Positions 1 through 10,484 of a DNA stretch of 64,000 nucleotides are shown here, in pieces; positions within the stretch are counted from its first letter, which is position 1; every line of letters starts with the position of its first letter. The notes below the pieces were generated by a model. That model was not told the DNA's origin. It saw only the letters and a list, made by a program, of their open reading frames with translations, and made no database searches. The stretch is from assembly GCA_014218235.1 (NCBI GenBank), contig CM024760.1, forward strand, positions 69,566,961 to 69,630,960. Reading direction: 5' to 3'. Origin of the DNA: Colocasia esculenta (Eukaryota; Streptophyta; Magnoliopsida; Alismatales; Araceae). The position numbers and the translations under genes are program-made.

Positions 1-458
1 TGCACATGTTTTGTTTGGAACGTAACCTCCAGCGGACAGAACAAGATTATTGTTGATGAATGGTAGGCCATATAGATTATGATATGCCAACATGCATGGG
101 CCCTCCTCCATGTGAGCAATCATGGCACGCATCCAAGACCCTGAAATCTTCATAATTAGTTGAAGATGATGTGACCGAGATTTCATCATATATAGCTTTC
201 GTAGTCACCTAAGTTTCCAACAGAATGTGAATTTTTTAGGGCCAGCTAGCTCGCATTTGTGCTTAGGAGGCGTCAATTTCTTGTTCGGTTCAGATATTTT
301 ATATATATGGACCACAGTATGGATTTTTACAGTTATTTAAAACTTACAATAGCTAAAAAAAAAAAAAAAACTTTTAATTGTATAAACTTCTCGGAATTGA
401 AGTTTCAGGAAGGTATGCAGAATCATACTACTATATAATATTTCCCCATGATGACTAG
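1..458. other. Non-coding flank left of element A
   Basis: AT-rich DNA with no supported reading frame and no recognisable repeat boundary. It contains a run of A at about 356-370. The last five bases (454-458, ACTAG) nearly match the five bases after element A (10485-10489, AATAG), so this is the left flank of that insertion. I see nothing else in it. Confidence 0.6.
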
Positions 459-1079
459 TGTGATGGTGATTTTCTATTTGAGCTGAAGCCAACCGGAGGA
501 ACCCTCCAATGCCTAGGTCAGACGACTGTCCAAAAGGGGTTGGAGAAGAATGGTTCGCTTATGTGTGTTCCTCTCGTAGAGGTGTGTCAGCGCTCTAGAG
601 TGCGTACCTTTGCATGAGGATTATCTGTGTCTTTTATAGGTGAGGGTTCTGAAACAGTTGGACGGGCGGTCCTTTGATGACGCCGAAAAGGACGTGCCGG
701 TTGGCGTCTTTGGCGGGGAGTTACGCGCTGAGGCGCACGTTGGGAGCCCTTGCGGTTATTGCACCCTTGAACGTGGGGCACGCGCGGTGCTGCCGTAGTA
801 ACCGCCGTCATGAGCCGAAGAGGTTCCCTGCTCTTCCTGGTCGGAAGGTACCAAGCAGGGTCTATTTGGCAGGCCATGCCTAGACCGAACAGGCCAGGAG
901 ATATCCAGAGATCTCCCTCAAAGCCCTTTGAGCACTTTGATTGCCAGAAGGTGTTCGGAAGGGCTTGGGCTGGTTCTGAAGACACGTGGCGCGGCAGACA
1001 GTGCCCGGTTCAGTCGATATGGGACGTACTGGGCCATGATAGGCCTTTCAAGCCTAGGGGGCTAGAAATAGCCACCACA
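459..1079 (-). repeat. LTR of element A (3' LTR in element orientation)
   Basis: This 621-bp repeat aligns with 9775-10484. About 89 bp present in the right copy (just after position 9805) are missing here near 490. It ends in CCACCACA. A TATA box on the minus strand (TATAAAAG, reverse complement at 631-638) lies at the same place as in the other copy. Many substitutions separate the two copies, which indicates an old insertion. Confidence 0.9.
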
Positions 1080-1080
1080 C

Positions 1081-1098
1081 TTGCCCCCCACTCTCTCA
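1081..1098 (-). other. Polypurine tract of element A
   Basis: Read on the minus strand this is a purine-rich run, GAGAGTGGGGGGCAAG, directly before the LTR start TGTGGTGG. In LTR elements this tract resists RNase H and primes plus-strand synthesis. Element B has nearly the same tract at 60678-60695. Confidence 0.8.
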
Positions 1099-1347
1099 AG
1101 CTTGCTCGGATTCCGGAGTACCTTGAAGGAGGAGGTCTACCCGGTTGTCATTCGCATTAAATGTGATGCTGACCTCGGCAGTGCGAACAATACCAGGGGA
1201 CGTCGTTTGAAATTTCTCCTCGGGGACAAAAAAAACTCATGATGGTAGAGGTGACGTGTCGAGCGGAGAACTCTATGCAGCGCACAGGAACAGACTGTTG
1301 GGAGTGGGGAGCCGCCCCTTTTTTGCTTTGAATTCCGCGCCTTTTCC

Positions 1348-1355
1348 TTATAAGG
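1348..1355 (+). promoter_or_regulatory. TATA box of the antisense gene of element A
   Basis: TTATAAGG lies 136 bp upstream of the antisense-gene start codon at 1484. The same motif in the same surroundings (TTCCTTATAAGG with purine-rich sequence after it) occurs at 60392-60399 in element B on the matching strand. Conservation between two diverged copies suggests a real core promoter. No transcript data are available here. Confidence 0.5.
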
Positions 1356-1483
1356 AAGAGGGGGAAGAAGGCGGGGGCTCCCTTTGAAAGAAAGCTCTCT
1401 CCTGCTTCGCCTCTCGCCTTTGTCTTCTTCCCTGTGATCCCAGTCGCTTTCCTCCTCCTCTATTTCCTCTGCTTCTTTTGGAG

Positions 1484-3993
1484 ATGTCGCAGAAGGGAAA
1501 GGCCGCGGCTGCTGCCGGAGCGAACGGGACGGCGCCGACGGCGCCACAGCGAACGAGGTACAGATACTTCGATGGCCTCCACGAACGGTACCGGATCGGA
1601 GCGGAGTATGAGATCGTCCTCGCCGCGGAGGAGGATTCATACATGATGCAGAAGCCTGGGTGCATCGCCATGTCCCAGGACTTGCTGGAAGCAGGGCTTC
1701 GGCTGCCACTGCTGACAGTTGCTAGGGACATCCTCAACGCATGGGGGATCGCCCCTATCCAGCTGTCGCCGAACTTGTGGTGCACCATCTACGTCTTTTG
1801 CATCTCTTGCAAGGTGCGGGAGATCGAGCCGACAACAGACCTCTTTTAGGGGCATTTCAGCCTCGCGACGTCCCCGATGACTGGTATTGGTATTTTCTAC
1901 ACCAAGCACCGGCCAAACAAAATGTGGATCCACTTCTCACCCAAATACTCCAACAACAAGGGATGGACGCACCGGGTGTTCTTCATAGCCCGCAACGAGG
2001 AGGCACCGGAGTGGGGGTTCCCCACTCGGATTTCTGATCTGCGCAACAAGGAGACGGTCCCTCTGCTGGTCCGGGATGCGGCCAAGATCTCCAACCGCCT
2101 CAGCAACATCTACGTGGAGAAGGCGGAGGAGTATCTGACGGAGGCCCAACTGGTTCAGCATCGGCTCAGCCGTGCATGGAGTAAGTTAAATCCCTGTCCT
2201 CTGAGATTTCTTTTTTATGGGTGGTGGAGCCTTTCTCCTCACTTCGCCTTTTTGCGCAGGTGCTGAAGAGCTAGCTGCCGGTCGCGACACGGAGGAGATG
2301 GCCCTTTATACCGAGCAGATCATTGTGACGGCGTACGTGGTGGTTACGGGAAAGGATCCCCCAACTCTTCCTCGTCCGACCGAGCCATTCCCGGAGCGAG
2401 TCGCCCAGCCAAAGGGCGAGCCGCTGGGAAGAAATCCTTGAAGACACCCCTTCGGGAGGAGACTGCCCCCAAGATGACGAAACAAGCCGCGCAACGAGTG
2501 GTTGAGGAGGGGGCAGAGGAGGAAGAGGAAGAGGAAATCCCCCAGCTTCAAGTGTGCAAAAAACGGAAGCTGGTAAAGGCGGCCGAACAAGTGAGACCGA
2601 AGACCGCGGCGTAGATAAGACCCTTGTCAAAGGAGGGGATGTGCTCCGAGCTCGGGTTGGTCGTAGTCAGTGACCAGTCCGATGAAGACCCCGAATAGGA
2701 GCAAGTGCAGGCAACCACCCAGCATGGCCGGTTGGAGGAGAGGGTTGCAGGCGAAGCGTCCGATACCCTAGAAGAGGTGCCGTGCATGGCCACAGAGGGT
2801 GGAGACAGTTCTGCACAGGGACCCACCTCTGGAGAGGCCACAGGGGCGACGTGCATAGTGGAGGCGCCCGAGGGCATGAATCCTCCCACGGTTAGTTTCC
2901 GTGACAGCAGAGGGCCAGCAGTAGGTGTCCGCGGTGGCGGCGCCCGAGGTCGCGGTCCCTTCTATTTTTGAGGCGGCGGCTAAGGAGTGACCGCAAATGG
3001 TGGCGAATCGTCCGGGGCTGAGCAAGTGGGCGAAACTGAGGAGGAGGACCCTCGAAGGTCTCCCGCACCAAGCATAGGCCATGTGGTGGCGCCGCCAGAG
3101 ACGTTGTCGCCATGGTCAGCAAAAGAGCCTCTATCAAGGAGGCGAACGCCACCTCCGAAGTCCACACCGATTCCGAAGAGGACCGGCTGCCACTGATGCA
3201 AGTGTTGGGGACAAAGTCCCCAGTGCACCCTTCGGAGGTGGTGATGGAGGCCACTTTGGAATGCCTTCGAGGAGCCATGTCCAGGGACCTCCCTCCTTGT
3301 CCCACCACGTCCCAGCTAGAAGTGCTGGCACGGTGCCAAGAGTTGAGCCCGGAGGACACTCTTGAACATTCAGAGGAGGTCTACCAGGCGAAGAATCAGG
3401 TCGAGGAGGACGACAAGGAAGACATCGACGTAGAGGCATTAACAGAGAACATCTTGAAGTCGATGGAGGCACTGAAGCAGCTGGTTGTGCATGCTCAGGA
3501 CCATAAGCAGATGTGGGAGTCTGAATTTGCCTTCTGCAAGGAGCTTGAGGCGTAGAACCAAGCCCGGGAAGCCGAGCTAATAGAGGAGGTGAAGAACCTT
3601 CAAGAAATGCTTCGCACTTCCGAGCTCGACCTCGCCGTTGCCCAGGTGGAAAAGGAGGCACTTGCGAACGTCCTGTATGAGGCCAAGGCCCAAGGCATTA
3701 CCGAATACAAGGTGGGACCTAGCTTCAAGAAAGAATGGAGCAATATAGCGAGCTTTGTTATAAGGTGGGCCTCGATGCTGGAGAGGACCGAGAATGACGG
3801 CTGGCCACGACCGAGTACGCTTGCGAGGCTTTTGAATCTGCTCTTCGTGAGTGCCAACGACGAACTCAGGATCCGCACCTTGATGGGGTGCGTTTCTCGT
3901 ACTTCCAGGCAGGGCGGATGCCCTCTGCGAACGATGGTGCAGGCCCCTCCGACCAGGCGCCTTGAAAGTATTTCTTCTTTTCATTTTACCTAG
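1484..3993 (+). pseudogene. Antisense gene of element A (gypsy-type transposon domain), decayed
   Basis: This gene runs opposite to the gag-pol of its host element. The start is the ATG at 1484 (MSQKGKAA), which aligns with MASKGKAV in element B. Exon 1 (1484-2180) resembles the Pfam 'putative gypsy type transposon' domain (PF04195-like), with the stretch GLRLPLLTVARDILNAWGIA typical of it. A 79-bp intron (2181-2259) follows, and exon 2 continues in the frame that matches element B. The rest is charged and rich in Glu/Lys, ending in a probable coiled coil (about 3410-3720) also shared with B. Breaks: an in-frame stop at 1847, a stop at 2439, at least one frameshift between 2441 and 3112, and a stop at 3553. 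Function is unknown. Extra and antisense reading frames are known from plant Tat elements. Confidence 0.75.
2181..2259 (+). other. Probable intron in antisense gene of element A
   Basis: The sequence begins GTAAGTTAAA and ends TTTTTGCGCAG, good plant donor and acceptor sites. It sits after the first base of a codon (phase 1). Its length, 79 bp, is not a multiple of three, yet removing it brings exon 2 into the frame that aligns with the element B protein. The element B intron at the same place is 72 bp long. Confidence 0.75.
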
Positions 3994-4325
3994 TTGGATA
4001 GGCATTTTTGTAAATCACTTAGAATGGAATATACCTTTTTGGTAGACTGGCGCTATATCTTCTTCCCTTGCCATGTTCTGTTCGAATCGGAATTCGTCGG
4101 TTTTTTAAAGGCTCACGAGTACCGCGCGGGTCTTTGAGAACTGAAAAGTTCTGACCGAGGGCTTGCCTTAGTTTCAAGGCTTCTTAAGTGCCATACTAAT
4201 TTTTCGAGCTGAAGAGCTCAGACTAAAGATGGGCCGAACAACCTCTTACTCAAACCGGAAGAACGGGAGGAAGAGAGGTTAAATGCCGAACAAGAGGCTT
4301 TTACAGATAATAAGCCTTTAGGTTA
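3994..4325. other. Tail-to-tail spacer between pol and the antisense gene of element A
   Basis: About 330 bp separate the end of the plus-strand antisense gene from the end of the minus-strand integrase. Element B has a matching spacer (32950-33296). Both genes would end here, so terminators or poly(A) signals for the two converging transcripts are expected, but I see no clear motif. Confidence 0.5.
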
Positions 4326-5420
4326 GATATATGCCAAGTCCTGGGTATGGCATCGCCGCTAGGAGTAGTCAGCTTGTATGAGCCTTTTCCGAGAGCCTGT
4401 GCGACCTGATAAGGTCCTTCCCATTTGGGGGCGAGCTTGCCAACCGCTCTCCAGGGGTCAGATGCAGAGCAGCGGCACATGACCAGATCACCCTCGAAGA
4501 AGCATCGTTCCCAAACTTGGGAGTTGTAATATTGCGTGAGTCACTATTGGTAGGAGACTAGTCTGATGCTGGCATCGCCTTGGCATTCGCCTAGCATGTC
4601 TAGATTCTCCCTGAGCGCTCAGTTGTTGGCAGCTTCGTCGAAATGAGTTGTCCTGATTGTAGGGAGAGCCACTTCTAGGGGTACGACAGCTTCTGTGCCG
4701 TAGGCCAAATGGAAGGGGGGGTCTCCGGTGGCCACCCGAGCAGTTGTTCGGTGACACCACAACACATTAGGGAGCTCTTCAATCCACGAACTGCCTGCAG
4801 GTTCAACCCTCATGCGTATCCCATGCAGCAGTGTTCGGTTGGCGTTTTCAACCAGACCATTTGCCTGAGGATGTGCTACTGAAGTGAAGTGGTTGTAGAT
4901 GCCGAGCTCAGAGCATTTTCGCTTGAAGAATGTGCTGTCGAACTGCTTCCCGTTGTCGGAAGTGATCACCTTTAGAATGCCAAACTGGTAGAGGATGTTT
5001 TTCCATACAAACTTCCATGCGGCATGGTCGATGATTGCAGCAATAGGTTCAGCCTCGATCCACTTGGTGAAGTAGTTGATGGTGACGAACAGGAATTTCT
5101 TCCGCCCTTGAGCCTCTGGGAACGGACCCAAGATGTCAATTCCCCATCTGGCGAAAGGACATGGTTTGAACAGGGTGTGCAGCTGTTCGGTCGGCTGCTT
5201 GATGAGCTGTCCGAACTTCCGGCACTCCGGACACTTCCTGGCGTAAATGCTGCGCGCCAATGTTCTGCCCCCCAAGTGGCTTCCGCACAGGCCTTCATGG
5301 ACCTCTTCGATGGTCAGTGTTGCCTCTATGGGGCTAAGGCACCGCAGAAGAGGTCTTGAGAGGGATCGTCTGTACAGATGGCCTTCAATGACAGTGAACT
5401 TTTGACAGCGTAGCCTGATC
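4326..5420 (-). pseudogene. Integrase of element A, decayed
   Basis: The integrase that would insert the element's DNA copy is read leftward. The core is visible at 5275-4619: WGIDILGPFP (first catalytic Asp), ITSDNGKQFDS (second Asp) and GLVENANRT (catalytic Glu). Compared with element B, about 18 residues are missing between the His and Cys halves of the N-terminal zinc domain (ARSI then directly RKCPEC), an apparent in-frame deletion of about 54 bp near 5233. The open frame stops at 4619. Downstream, to about 4326, the GPYQV-like C-terminal domain (KLAPKWEGPYQVAQ) is still readable. Integrase as the last pol domain fits the Ty3/gypsy order. Confidence 0.85.
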
Positions 5421-5429
5421 TTGTGAGCC

Positions 5430-6110
5430 TTGCTTTAGTCGGGCGGAAGCTCTCCGTAAAGCAGATAGGCTATGAGGGGGTCCATCCAGCTCGGTGCCGG
5501 AGGGCCTACCTCAATGGCTGCTACATCTACTTCGATGCTTGGTGAAACAAGCTCTTCTATGAACACGGAGCGAGAGGGGGCGATGTCGCCTGAAGATGCC
5601 AACTTGGCAAGTGCATCGGCCCACACATTCTGCTCCCATGGAACATGTATAACTTCAAAATAAAGGAGTCCCTCTGGTCGGTTCTTGACCTACTGGAGGT
5701 ATTGCTCCATGCGGGGCTCCCTTGCTTCAAAGTGTCTATTCACTTGGCTGGTGACCAACTGTGAATCACTGAAGACCCGTAGTCTGAGTGCTCCAAGGGT
5801 CCTAGCCATTCAAATTCCAAACAGAAGTGCTTCGTACTCAGCTACGTTCTTGGAGGCGGTGAAGTGGAACCTGAGGGCGTACTGAAACTCCAGACCTTTT
5901 GGGGAAGTAAGCACTAGGCCTGCTCCACTTCCTGTGACACATGATGATCCATCAACGTAGAGCTCCCATGGGGGCTCGTCTGCCAATGGGAAATCTTGCT
6001 CAGTCGGGAGGGTGCATTCGGCCACGAAGTCCGCCAACGCCTGCGCCTTGATGGCCGTCCTTGGACGGTAGCTGATGTCGAACTCTCCAAGCTCAATGGC
6101 CCATTTGATG
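5430..6110 (-). pseudogene. Archaeal-type RNase H (aRNH) of element A, decayed
   Basis: The segment 6037-5810 shows the RNase H fold start, LYVDGSS...GSGAGLVL, followed by NVAEYEALLFGI, which carries the second acidic residue. The segment 5626-5435 shows the C-terminal ADALAKLASSG. Between them the frame is broken. This is a second RNase H domain between the ordinary RNase H and the integrase, a feature of the Tat lineage. It is thought to replace the degenerate original RNase H. The homologue in element B is at 31205-31717. Confidence 0.8.
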
Positions 6111-7234
6111 AGCCTGCCGGAAGCCTCCGGTCATTGAAGGATAAGCTTCAACGGCTAGTTGGTGAGAACCTTGATCGGATGGGCCTGAAAGTAAGGCCTG
6201 AGCTTCTGTGCGGCTATTACCAGTGCTAGAGCGAGTTTCTCTGCTCGAGAATACCTTCTTTCAGCTTCTTGAAGGACCGTGCTGATGTAGTAGATAGGAT
6301 GCTACGCCGCTGCCTTTTCCCTAATCAACATTGCACTAATGGAGTGTTCGGTTACTGAAAAGTATACGAATAAGGGCTCCCCGAGCACAGGTTTTGAGAG
6401 AACAGGTGGGGCTACCAGGTATGCCTTCAGCTCGGTGAAGGCTACTTCGCAGTCCTCGGTCCACCGTACATGCCCCCCTTGCTATGAGGCGCCTTTGGGG
6501 ACTCGCAGCAACTTGAAGAAGTTAAAACTCCTTTCGGCTGCTTAGGACATGAAACGGTTAAGCACGGAGAGGAGTCCAGTGAGCTGCTGGACGTCGCACA
6601 CTGTTTTGGGACTGCTCATCTCTAGTATGGCTCGGATATTTTTAGGGTTGGCCTCTATTCCTCTATTAGAGACGAGGAAACCGGGAACCTACCTGAGCGT
6701 ACTCCGAATGCACACTTCGAGGGATTAAACTTTATATTATACCTTCACAATGTTGCGAAGGTTTCCTCGAGGTCGGTAATGTGGTCGGAGTTTGGAAGCA
6801 TCTTGACCAGCATATCGTCGACGTAGACCTCCATATTACACCCAATTTGGTGCTCGAACATCTTATTGACCAGTTGCTGGTACATCGCGCCTGTGTTCTT
6901 TAGACCAAAAGGCATCCTTGTGAAACAGTAGAGGCCAAGGTCTGTGACGAACGTGGTGGCGTCCTGGTACGAGGATGCATGCTAATCTGATGGCAACTAG
7001 AATAAGCATCTAGGAAGCTGAGGAGCTCGTGTTAGGATGTGGCATCCACCAGCTGGTCGATGCACGGAAAAGGGAAGTTATCCTTGGGCATGGCTTTGTT
7101 GAGATCTTTGTAATCCATGCACACTCACCATTTTCCATTGGCTTTGCGTACGAGGACTACATTGGAGATCCATCTTGGGCATTGAGCATCCCGGAGGAGC
7201 CCAACAGTTCGGCTTTTAATGACGTGATCCTGGA
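6111..7234 (-). pseudogene. Reverse transcriptase and first RNase H of element A, heavily decayed
   Basis: No long open frame survives, but leftward translation in shifting frames follows the element B reverse transcriptase. The catalytic motif MEVYVDDMLVK is readable at about 6830-6798. LKNAG-like and GIEANP-like segments occur on either side, and RNase H remnants lie at about 6400-6240. The region bears many stops and small indels. The identity rests on similarity to element B (30020-31180). Confidence 0.75.
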
Positions 7235-8181
7235 TCACAGTCTGCCTTTCGCGATTGACGGGTCTCCGCCTTTGCTAGACCGGGGGAACCCTTGGGTCCA
7301 GCGAAAGCGATGCACCATCACTTCCAGAGGAATGCCGGGCAATTCGCCATCCGACCACGCGAACACATCCAGATTGGCTAACAAGAAAGCCTTATAGCAT
7401 TGCTGTTCGGATTCCAGAAGTAATGCTCCAATATAAAGGACGTGTTCGGGGTCGTCATCCACTCGAATAGGAAGCAGATCCTTAGCAGGAGTTCCCCTGC
7501 TGGTGGAAGGTTGATCGGCTGGAGGGGGTATGACTTCTGGAGTTGCGAGGGACTGTTTGTCTCTCAGAGAGAGGACATAGCACTGTCGTGACTCGCACTG
7601 ACTACCGAGCACCTCGCCGATGCCAGACGGGGTGGGGAACTTCATCTTCTGATGGAGAGATGAAGGTTCTGCCTTGATTCGACCAATCAGGCCCCTATCG
7701 AGGATGGCGTTGTATCCAGGCATGCTTCCGATAACCAAGAAGTCCACCATCTTGGTTACACTCTTTGGGGCCGCCCCAAGGGTGATTGGGAGGCGCTCCC
7801 GGCCCATGGGTTGAACCGAGACCCCTGAGAAGCCGGACAAGGCGATTCTACTAGGGTGAGCTGGTCGGTCTTCAAACCCATAAGCAAGAAGCAATCGTAA
7901 GCCAACACATCCGGGGCACTTCCATTATCCACTAGAATCCTGCGCACAGTACAGTGATTGATGGTGGCTAAAACGACCAACACATCAGTGTGCGGAGTTG
8001 AAACTCCTACAATGTCTTCATCCGAGAAGGTTATAGCCTCTTCGGACCGTGCACGTGCAGGATTGGGGGGATAAAGGGTGGGGTGGGGCACTGGGGACCT
8101 GTCCACCAAGTGCACCCGCCGTGCGTAGTCGCGTCGGCTTTGGTTGCTTTCTCCGCCTGCGTCGAAACCTCCCGCGATCAC
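7235..8181 (-). pseudogene. Aspartic protease region of element A, decayed
   Basis: The retroviral-type protease that would cut the Gag-Pol polyprotein. The segment 8181-7756 contains ILVDNGSAPDVL, where DNGSA stands for the usual D-T/S-G active site in Tat elements. After a frameshift near 7850 the flap region and GYNAILDRGLIGRIKA appear in 7894-7235. The following linker leads to the reverse transcriptase. It is non-functional because of the frame breaks. Confidence 0.8.
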
Positions 8182-8217
8182 GTTGATCTCCTGCCCATTG
8201 GGCTCGTTGTTGATGGG

Positions 8218-9741
8218 CTACTCGGGGGTCCATTCTCGGTATCTTGAGCGGTCTTCATTGCGGCGCATGTACCGTCCAAGGTAACCGCACTTGATCAAGG
8301 ACTCGATCTTTTGCTTGAGCTGGCAGTAGTCGGAGGTGTCGTGGCCGTGGTCGCGATGGAAGCGACAATACTTATCCTGATTGCGCCTGCGGTGGTCATA
8401 GCGCATCCTCGGTGGCCACCGAACATACTGCTCATCCCGGATTTCGGCCAGGATCTGTTTGGGAGCCACAGTGAGCAGGGTGTACTCGGTGAAGGGGCGT
8501 GGTCGGCACGGTGAATCCCCATTGCACCAGCCCTTCTTCCGATCACGGTCGAAACCATTGTCGGAAGCCTCTTCTTGTCCGATTGCTCGCTCTGCTCTGC
8601 TCGGCCGGCTGCTAGGCTCTCCTCACATGCAGCGTGTCACTGGGCGGTGGAGAGGAGCTCGACGAGGGTGGAGGGCTGCTGGACCCCCAACGTCCTTTGG
8701 AGAAAGCCATCGCGAGTGCCCTGGATGAGGGCACTGGTGGCTAAGGGGACGTCGAGGCGTGGGATGCGCAGTGCTTCTGCCCAGAACCTTTTGACGTAGT
8801 CCCAGAGTGCTTCGCCCTTCTTCTGCCGAACAGACAGAAGGGAGGCCACGGTGCGCAGCTGTGACTTTCCACCCAGGAAGTTGTCCTGAAAGGACTTCTT
8901 CAACTGGTGGAAGGAGGAGATGGAGCCAGCTGGTAGGGCTTCGAACCATGCCCGAGCAGTTTCCTTCAAGGTGGACGGAAAGGCTCGGCATTTGGCCGCG
9001 TCTGATGCTCCGTGGAATACCATGCGCGACTCAAAGCCGTGGATGTGATCAGCAGGATTGGAGGTGCCATCGTAGGGAGCGATGGTAGGTAGTGGTAGCT
9101 TCGGTGAGACCCGGGCTGCCAGGATCTCCACGGTAAATGGGGAGCGAAAGTCCAAGTCCTCATCCACTGCGGTTTTACCCTCTGCCCTTTAGACCATCGC
9201 GTCCATGCGGCGCTCCAGATCAACGACGCGACGGAGGTATCTTGCCAACTTCTGGTCGGAGTGCACGGAGCCCTCACATCTGGACCTGTGGGAGTTGGCA
9301 CCCACGATAGGACGAGGGGGAGGCGGAACCACCACAGAGCGGCAGGGTGAGTTGTCCTGCTGCTCCAGTGTCCGATGCGCCGACGGGGCCCGGCGCGATC
9401 GTGGGGGCGATTCTGCCTGCTGTTCCTGCGGCGCTGGAGGGGTGCGGGATCGTCGATGGGACGATTCCGCGTGCTGCTCCGGTGACGGGGGAACTGTCAG
9501 GGCCGGCCAATTGGGCCTAGAGGCCCTGGCAGATCCATACCAGATGGTGCATCCGCCCCCGGAGCTCTGCTATCTCCAGGGTGGTTGCTGGCACAGCAGC
9601 AACATGGACATCACCGGTTGCACCGGTGGGGGCGATGATGACGTCGACAGGGGGAACTCTGTCGCGTGAGTCCGTGTGCAACTGTCGAGACCTCGTCTCC
9701 TTGCTACCGGGGTTCTGGTGAGGGGAACGTCTACGAGCCAT
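8218..9741 (-). pseudogene. gag of element A, decayed
   Basis: The capsid gene read leftward from the ATG at 9741 (MARRRSPHQN), 12 bases after the primer-binding site. The frame runs to an in-frame TAG at 9517, continues in the same frame to 9274, then shifts. The retrotransposon gag domain is clear at 9167-8637 (ARAWFEALPAGSISSFHQLK). A zinc-binding segment CRFHRDHGHDTSDYC lies in 8469-8218. The first TAG replaces a Gln codon as judged from the element B reading, a C-to-T change. The B homologue is split by element C. Confidence 0.85.
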
Positions 9742-9752
9742 GGCTGATGTCG

Positions 9753-9770
9753 TTCCCACAGACGGCGCCA
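9753..9770 (-). other. Primer-binding site of element A
   Basis: On the minus strand this reads TGGCGCCGTCTGTGGGAA, four bases inside the LTR end. It begins with TGG, the complement of a tRNA CCA tail, and would bind the 3' end of a host tRNA to prime first-strand DNA synthesis. The start TGGCGCC resembles sites for tRNA-Asp, but the rest fits less well, so the tRNA is not assigned. Element B has a close variant at 17006-17023. Confidence 0.8.
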
Positions 9771-9774
9771 AAAG

Positions 9775-10484
9775 TGTGGTGGTGTTTTAGTGTTTAGGCT
9801 GAAGCCAAATGGGCCTCCACTAAAAGAGAGGGAAGACGCTTGCCAATGCAGAACGTAGTCACCAAAACCAGAAGAGGATCAAGGGGCCTGGTTGAAGAAC
9901 TGGGGGAACCCTCCGATGCCTAAGTCAGACGACTGTCCAAAAGGGGCATGGAGAAGAAGGGTTCACTTATGTGTGTTCTTGGCGTAGAGGTGTGTCAGCA
10001 CTCTAGAGTGCGTACCTTTGCATGAGGATTACCTGTGCCTTTTATAGGTGAGGGTTCTAAAACGGTTGGACGGGTGGTCTTTTGATGATGTCGGAAAAGA
10101 CGTGCCGGTTGGCGTCCTTGGCGGGGAGTTACGTGCTGAGGCGCACGTTGGGAGCCCTTGCGGTTATTGCACCCTTGAACGTGGGGTGCGCGCGGTGCTG
10201 CCATAGTAACCGCCGTCGGGAGCCGAAGAGGTTCCCTGCTCTTCCTGGTTGGAAGGTACCAAGCAGGGTCTATTCGGCAGACCATGCCTAGACCGAACAG
10301 GCCGGGAGCTATCCGGAGATCTCCCTCGAAGCCCTTTGAGCACTTTGATTGCCAGTAGGTGTTCGGAAGGGCTTGGGCTGGTTCCGAAGGCACGTGGCGC
10401 GGCAGACAGTGCCCTGTTGGGTCGATATGGGCCTGAGCCATGATGGGCCTTTCAAGTCTAGGGGGCTAGAAATAGCCACCACAA
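9775..10484 (-). repeat. LTR of element A (5' LTR in element orientation)
   Basis: This 710-bp direct repeat of 459-1079 starts TGTGGTGG and ends CCACCACA. It would carry the promoter of the element. The minus strand has TATAAAAG (reverse complement at 10039-10046). It is the fuller of the two copies. Confidence 0.9.

Larger units (their letters stand above)
459..10484 (-). mobile_element. Element A: decayed Ty3/gypsy Tat-lineage LTR retrotransposon
   Basis: Direct terminal repeats at 459-1079 and 9775-10484 share the same ends (TGTG...CACA) and are flanked by ACTAG and AATAG, a 5-bp target duplication with one mismatch. Genes read leftward: gag, protease, reverse transcriptase, RNase H, a second archaeal-type RNase H, then integrase. 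A separate gene on the plus strand fills 1484-3993. The second RNase H and the extra antisense gene are hallmarks of the plant Tat lineage. The primer-binding site lies at 9753-9770 and the polypurine tract at 1081-1098. Every gene has stops or frameshifts, and the left LTR is about 89 bp shorter than the right, so this is an old, dead copy. It is clearly related to element B (16157-61539). Confidence 0.93.

Noticed and set aside
1137..1709. 190-codon minus-strand frame at the start of element A
   Set aside because: Overlaps the antisense-gene leader and exon 1; no similarity to the element's other genes and not conserved in B.
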